From the NCBI GenBank assembly GCA_903835325.1, contig CAILMU010000057.1, forward strand, positions 1-16,121: DNA of 16,121 nt, in the 5' to 3' direction. Shown piece after piece: positions 13,401-16,121 of the stretch; the stretch's first letter is position 1; the number at the start of each line of letters is the position of its first letter. The DNA comes from an uncultured Microcaldota archaeon (lineage in GTDB: Archaea; Micrarchaeota; Micrarchaeia; Anstonellales; Bilamarchaeaceae). Position numbers and translations under genes: made by a program. The notes below the pieces were generated by a model, which saw only the letters and a list, made by a program, of their open reading frames with translations, had not been told where the DNA came from and ran no database searches.

Positions 13401-14688
13401 CGTACCATTGCGACAGTATCTGCGAGCACCGGACCTCTATGAAGTTGTATTTGAGCTCTTTGGCCAGGGAGCGCATGAGCATGGTCTTTCCTGTTCCTGG
13501 CGGCCCGAACAGAAGAATCCCTGCCGGAGGCTTGATACCGTAAGTGAAAGCTATCTCCTTCTTCTCCAGGGGCATCATGATGGCATCGCGCAGCTCGGTC
13601 TTGACATCCTCGTAGCCCCCGACATCGTTCATGGACTTCTCTTCTCCGGAAAGCGAGATATCTGACATCCCGAACTTGCCGTACGCTTTCATCTTGTCTG
13701 TTCTCGATATCTCCGATTCCCTGCTGATGTTGATGTTGAAGTGTTCGAGCCCGCAGAGGACTGCGATGGCGATGACGATGCCGACCACGAATTCGTACAT
13801 GAACTGCACGCCGTAAATCATGCTGACCAGGTAATAGACCGGGATGAGGATGAGAAGCGATAGCGAGGCCAGGGATTGCGGGTGCTTCTTTATCTGGGCA
13901 GGAAGGAAACCGAGAAGGAACAACGCGATGCCCCAACCGATGACCTGGAGTATGAGCGAATCCTTGAATGCCAGGTTCTGGACGTCCCCTATAATCGTTC
14001 CGAACGAATCATTGATGGTGGACAAGTTATCCCAGCTAAGGAAACGAGCCACAGCATCGTTCAGCTCTTTGGGAAGATTCGCGATATCGACTACCGGCTT
14101 TGTCAGCATCAGGTCAGGCCTGCCAGGCTGATAGACGGACATCTTGATTGGCATATAAGCCGTGTTCTGGACCAGCCAGATGGAAGAGAGCAGGAGGATT
14201 ATCGCAACTGATGACAACGAGATAGCCAGGCTTTTCCTGGACCCGAAATGCAGTGCAGCGACTGCCATCCCGATTAGGCTTATGTAGCCTGCAAACGGGA
14301 ATCCGCCGAATGCGAAAGGAGCGAGCGCGATGATTTCGAGGGCGGCGATGATGAGCCAGTCCTCGAATGCTTCGAACATCACCAGGACCATTATCAGGAT
14401 ATAGAACCATCCGAAGATGGATGATTGGTATATGATTGTCGGGAATGCGAGGACGACCCCGGCTATCACTCCGAATGGCGGCGATTTTATCGCCATGAGG
14501 CCGCAGATCGCTGCGAGGATGAAGATCACGTATGCCGGATAGAACGGAAACGTAGATAGGAGCATGAGCGCCCCGAGGAATATGACGATGCCCGCCCAGA
14601 ACGTGTCGCTCTTCTGGGCTATCTGGATGTATGCCTGCACCTTCTGCTGGGACATAGTCTGTTTCTTGAGCATCTGGGCTTCGGCCAT
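10489..14688 (-). CDS. Membrane-anchored tandem AAA ATPase (Cdc48-like) precursor containing an intein
   Basis: Predicted membrane protein remodelling ATPase; 1399 residues before splicing, 904 after. Residues 31-313 hold about nine or ten membrane helices with one longer non-membrane loop (about 175-242). After a linker come two AAA modules. D1: Walker A GPPGTGKT 395-402, pore loop QWYGE 427-431, then the intein (432-926), then Walker B FFDE with D949/E950, sensor GATN, finger region LRPGR. D2: Walker A 1180-1187, Walker B D1239/E1240, sensor AATN, MRPGR. A Lys/Glu-rich linker (GGAKPKEEAKTEAK) joins them. D2 has MKKG in place of the aromatic pore loop. No HExxH protease motif follows, so it is not FtsH. 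A TATA-like box about 28 bases upstream suggests a leaderless mRNA. Close to Cdc48 in the AAA parts; the membrane part I do not recognise. Confidence 0.92.
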   Translation of the reverse strand: MAEAQMLKKQTMSQQKVQAYIQIAQKSDTFWAGIVIFLGALMLLSTFPFYPAYVIFILAAICGLMAIKSPPFGVIAGVVLAFPTIIYQSSIFGWFYILIMVLVMFEAFEDWLIIAALEIIALAPFAFGGFPFAGYISLIGMAVAALHFGSRKSLAISLSSVAIILLLSSIWLVQNTAYMPIKMSVYQPGRPDLMLTKPVVDIANLPKELNDAVARFLSWDNLSTINDSFGTIIGDVQNLAFKDSLILQVIGWGIALFLLGFLPAQIKKHPQSLASLSLLILIPVYYLVSMIYGVQFMYEFVVGIVIAIAVLCGLEHFNINISRESEISRTDKMKAYGKFGMSDISLSGEEKSMNDVGGYEDVKTELRDAIMMPLEKKEIAFTYGIKPPAGILLFGPPGTGKTMLMRSLAKELKYNFIEVRCSQILSQWYGESLPADEKLVVKDTDGRIKRMGIGRIVEEKRKVKVLSFDHAGKAVFADVKDWIRHKATSPIYEVRTRTGRRIRVTDYHSLFAFDGMKLDSVPTAELKPGTSYIAIPRKIAFNPDPVTSIDFYGSLEDDDYGMYVKNPGPYLKRAIAYLGSKRASRILGYKSEGYLHQVMEKEVGIRVLSFKKLMKEAGIATDGEKILIGAGCKTLPGRIRIDEQLSTFIGLWVAEGSYNRMDTLRISTSEKELPKIAGLCRELFGKITVYEKKGSKGRDIYIPSRPLYVLFRRVLGLEDGAIKKKMPDTVFNLDRKNTAAVLRGYFSGDGSIYENQRGVGMVEGCTVSSELADQLLHQLLFFGIVATVYGKKEWSGTNSYRVTMCGGRLLSRFREIGFLDIGKMNRLEKSIASVGWFRDEQVPIGNKLRGYLEAKLPKWAGSSTIGRGQLDTEDEELDYFSGDEKDIYFDRVEEIKKVSDERYVYDVSVDPCQNFVAGFGGIFAHNSEKNVQEVFANARKNAPTVLFFDEIDSVAKKRSTMGESLDTVGPRVLSELLQQMDGASKAKGTVMVVGATNLPNELDAAILRPGRLDKIIYMHLPDPEARRAIFQLGLKKLPIAEDVNMDTLVKKTDRFSGADIKNIVSEAKGLAAREASAKGEIVPLSMAHFNQILDNVKPSTSISSLENYEQFRLDFERRSGGAKPKEEAKTEAKTELGWKDVAGLDEVKDALLEAIELPLLHEEEMKKFDVRPSKGILLFGPPGTGKTLIVRAAANELKSSFQTLSAADVMKKGYTEAVNIIKETFNRARENSPAIIFIDEIETFAPARSMGGSAELIGQFLTEMDGVKGLKGVVILAATNKPELMDPAIMRPGRFDKIFYIPPPDENGRKEIFKIHLGEFASKVDLGKVAIVTKDYSGADIAEVCRTVKMKALKDQIAGRPVNIDTNSVMDVLKTRRPSITQWMIAEYQKFLQAYGERR
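11911..13395 (-). other. Intein with LAGLIDADG homing endonuclease in the D1 AAA module
   Basis: An in-frame 495-residue insertion that should excise itself from the protein. Intein numbering: Ser1 opens the block SLPADEKLVV; block B has VTDYH with T74 and H77; the endonuclease motifs are FIGLWVAEGSY (217-227, E224) and LRGYFSGDGSI (311-321, D318); block F is YVYDVSVDPCQNFVAG (472-487); block G is GGIFAHN with H494 and N495; the next extein residue is Ser. All splicing residues for a class 1 mechanism are present and both endonuclease motifs keep an acidic residue, so splicing and homing both look possible. Removing it rejoins YGE with SEKNVQEVF, a perfect AAA sequence. The flanking extein is a strongly conserved site, as usual for inteins. 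Confidence 0.95.
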
Positions 14689-14710
14689 ATAAACGTCTTA
14701 CTCTCTCGAG

Positions 14711-14722
14711 TTTTTTAATTTA
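14711..14722 (-). promoter_or_regulatory. TATA-like box of the membrane AAA gene
   Basis: On the minus strand the block taaattaaaaaa is centred about 28 bases before the ATG at 14688, the spacing of a leaderless archaeal transcript. Confidence 0.5.
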
Positions 14723-14743
14723 GCGTATTGAGCGGAAACCCGC

Positions 14744-14755
14744 AAATTAAATATC
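14744..14755 (+). promoter_or_regulatory. TATA-like box of the four-helix membrane protein gene
   Basis: The block aaattaaatatc is centred about 26 bases before the ATG at 14776. It makes that ATG the better start than the in-frame codon at 14728, which lies upstream of the box. Confidence 0.5.
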
Positions 14756-14775
14756 TCTTTCGCGCAATATGCCAC

Positions 14776-15282
14776 ATGGATATGATGGATGAAGGCTCCG
14801 ATCCAGGTTTCGATGAAAAAGTGGATGAGGAAGCCGAAGCAGTCGAGGAATTGGTCCCGGGTCTATCGGCCTTATCGGTGGTAGGGAATACAAGAAAACT
14901 CGCCATCATGATAGCCACGAGGCTGATTTTTTTCGCATTGGGGTTCATTATATTTCGGAGTCAATTCGATATCTCTTTCCAGAATCCGTATTTCCTTATC
15001 CTCGGCTCGTCCCTTTTCCTCATCATCTTCAATTTAGTATATCTCATTTCGGAAAAGATCGGCGCGAACGCAAAAGTCTTGCAATTTATGAACACCCATC
15101 CGCTATCCTCATCAATGATATTCATACCTCTGTCGCTCCTGCTGATCTTCCCTCTGCTGGGCGTGATAACTTTCGAAGTCCTTCTGGCGACCTATTCCTT
15201 GATGTTTTTCCTGATAGACGTGGTAATCGCACTGGTTTCTCTCATTCTGTTGATGGAAAAAAAGCCAGGGGCCGCCATCTGA
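14776..15282 (+). CDS. Unknown four-helix membrane protein with acidic N terminus
   Basis: I do not recognise a family. The 168-residue protein begins with about 28 strongly acidic residues (MDMMDEGSDPGFDEKVDEEA, then EAVEELVPG), probably cytoplasmic and disordered. Four hydrophobic segments follow: about 43-61, 71-91, 112-131 and 134-160. The second and third are separated by a polar loop holding EKIGANAK. The last ends in EKKPGAAI. No catalytic motif, cysteine pair or ligand site stands out. It is transcribed divergently from the membrane-anchored AAA gene with 87 bases between start codons, so shared control and a physical link are possible. It ends 6 bases from the facing 94-residue gene. 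Confidence 0.75.
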   Translation: MDMMDEGSDPGFDEKVDEEAEAVEELVPGLSALSVVGNTRKLAIMIATRLIFFALGFIIFRSQFDISFQNPYFLILGSSLFLIIFNLVYLISEKIGANAKVLQFMNTHPLSSSMIFIPLSLLLIFPLLGVITFEVLLATYSLMFFLIDVVIALVSLILLMEKKPGAAI

Positions 15283-15288
15283 GCCGCA

Positions 15289-15573
15289 TCATCTTTGTAT
15301 CCTGATATCCGGCTCTATCTTGCGCCAATCGTTGTTCATGTACTGCCAGAGCGTCTTTATCGTCCCGTCATAGACAAGGTTGGTCTTAGCCGCCATCTCC
15401 TTGGGGCGATCAATCTCGATAAGGACAAAACGGCGCATCCAATCCATCTCGTCGCGGAAAGGGTTGCGCTCGATGACATAGATGCGGTTGCGCTCCTTCT
15501 TCACCTGCTCGCACCAGGCGATGACCTTCTCTATCTCGTCTTTGGTGACCATGATTTTGCTCTCCCGGTTCAT
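15289..15573 (-). CDS. Unknown 94-residue protein coupled to the superoxide dismutase gene
   Basis: I do not recognise a family. The start at 15573 overlaps the stop of the upstream gene as ATGA, with GAGGAAG a few bases before it, typical of translational coupling; a longer frame starting further up would lie inside the dismutase gene. The 94-residue soluble, basic protein has a helical first half (TKDEIEKVIAWCEQVKKERN) and then two likely strands (RIYVIER, RRFVLIEIDR), with several aromatics late (LWQYMNNDWRKIEPDIRI). It has a single cysteine, so a metal or thiol role is not suggested. Co-translation hints at a role tied to the dismutase, or simply operon packing. Confidence 0.7.
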   Translation of the reverse strand: MNRESKIMVTKDEIEKVIAWCEQVKKERNRIYVIERNPFRDEMDWMRRFVLIEIDRPKEMAAKTNLVYDGTIKTLWQYMNNDWRKIEPDIRIQR

Positions 15574-16121
15574 TTCTTCCTCATCGTCTTCGCGAAACTG
15601 GTCGCAGCCTTCTCCCATGAGAGCGACTTGAAGAACGCGTTGATGTAATCAGCACGTCTGATTCCGTAATCGGTCATGTAAGCGTGCTCGAAGACATCCA
15701 TCACTATCCTCGGTTTGCATCCTGCCGGATGGCCCAGGTCATGCTCCCCTATCCACATGTTGAAGAGCCTGTCTCCCAGCTTGTCCTGGTAGAGGACGAC
15801 CCAGCCGATACCTCGCATCGCCCCGACCGCCCTGAAATCCTTCTCCCAGTTCTCATATGAGCCGAAATCCAAAACGATTTTCTTGTAAAGAAGCGAATCC
15901 TTGGCAAGGGGAGCGCCGCCCTTCTTCAGATTAGCGAAATAATACTCATGCATCCTCATGCCGTTGAACTCCCAGCCGAACCTTCTCTTCAATTCAGCGT
16001 ATTCCGGCGTGCCGAGCCTGGTGTCCTTCATCATCGCAGAGAGCGTGTCCGCGACCTTGTTCGTGTTCACCACATACCCTTGGTACAGCGTGAAATGGTT
16101 CTTCAGCAAAGTGTCGCTGAA
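15570..16121 (-). CDS. Fe/Mn superoxide dismutase-like protein (5' end outside window)
   Basis: Family members turn superoxide into hydrogen peroxide and oxygen using iron or manganese. The frame is open to the right edge (reading FSDT before the Leu codon at 16109), so a short N-terminal part is missing. Numbering from base 16109: the four metal ligands can be placed at H5 (KNHFTLYQGYV), H54 (RMHEYYFANL), D138 and H142 in MDVFEHAY, the last being the family signature with Phe for the usual Trp. Other marks are RGIGWVVLY and HAYMTDYGIRRADYINAFF. It differs from textbook enzymes: HFTLYQGYV replaces the usual HxxKHHxxYV, and GEHDLGHP stands where NQDxP is common. So dismutase activity is likely but not assured. 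Its stop overlaps the start of the 94-residue gene. Confidence 0.85.
   Translation of the reverse strand, partial: FSDTLLKNHFTLYQGYVVNTNKVADTLSAMMKDTRLGTPEYAELKRRFGWEFNGMRMHEYYFANLKKGGAPLAKDSLLYKKIVLDFGSYENWEKDFRAVGAMRGIGWVVLYQDKLGDRLFNMWIGEHDLGHPAGCKPRIVMDVFEHAYMTDYGIRRADYINAFFKSLSWEKAATSFAKTMRKK

Noticed and set aside
13379..13936. Minus-strand frame overlapping D1 and the intein start
   Set aside because: It is out of frame with the ATPase; the true frame keeps Walker A and the intein start in phase.
10489..14688. FtsH identity for the membrane ATPase
   Set aside because: No HExxH or second zinc ligand motif is present and there are two AAA modules.
1..16121. tRNA, rRNA and CRISPR arrays
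   Set aside because: No cloverleaf with CCA-end context, no rRNA-like stretch and no regularly spaced repeats were seen by eye; a covariance-model scan was not possible.

Overview
The window looks archaeal. Evidence: TATA-like boxes sit about 26 bases before several start codons (leaderless transcripts), GGTGA-type ribosome binding sites occur where a leader exists, and T-rich tracts follow several genes. There is also a pilin-like protein with a class III signal peptide, Cdc48-type AAA ATPases, SepF, ScpA and an intein-bearing ATPase. The compact layout, short overlaps and odd domain fusions would suit a small-genome (for example DPANN-type) archaeon, but that placement is inference. No rRNA, tRNA or CRISPR array was seen.

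Layout. Bases 1-2385 (+): the end of an AAA ATPase gene cut by the window edge, then dihydroorotase (pyrimidine synthesis) 4 bases later. Bases 2465-4017 (-): a two-gene operon joined by a TGATG overlap, made of a four-CBS protein with a ribosome-hibernation-factor-like tail and a class III pilin-like protein. Bases 4087-5858 (+): ScpA (chromosome condensation kleisin) and a soluble Hanks-type Ser/Thr kinase. Bases 5934-6320 (-): SepF, the FtsZ membrane anchor. Bases about 6400-7662: an AT-richer stand-alone TnpB locus. Bases 7897-9921 (+): a membrane pyrophosphatase with the signature of a K+-independent proton pump. Bases 10038-10457 (+): a small Rossmann-like protein. Bases 10489-14688 (-): a large membrane-anchored tandem AAA ATPase interrupted by a 495-residue LAGLIDADG intein. 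Bases 14776-15282 (+): an acidic four-helix membrane protein divergent from the ATPase. Bases 15289-16121 (-): an Fe/Mn superoxide dismutase-like gene, entering from the right edge, translationally coupled to a 94-residue unknown.

How the genes may work together. ScpA, the kinase and SepF form a chromosome segregation/cell division neighbourhood in which the kinase is the obvious candidate regulator. The CBS-HPF fusion suggests control of ribosome dormancy by an adenosine-type ligand. The membrane-anchored double AAA protein resembles a membrane protein unfoldase or extraction machine with no protease domain; its intein lies directly after the D1 pore loop, so the ATPase should be inactive until splicing. 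The strongest candidates for something under-described are this ATPase with its divergent small membrane partner, the CBS-HPF/pilin operon, and the atypical kinase beside scpA and sepF.
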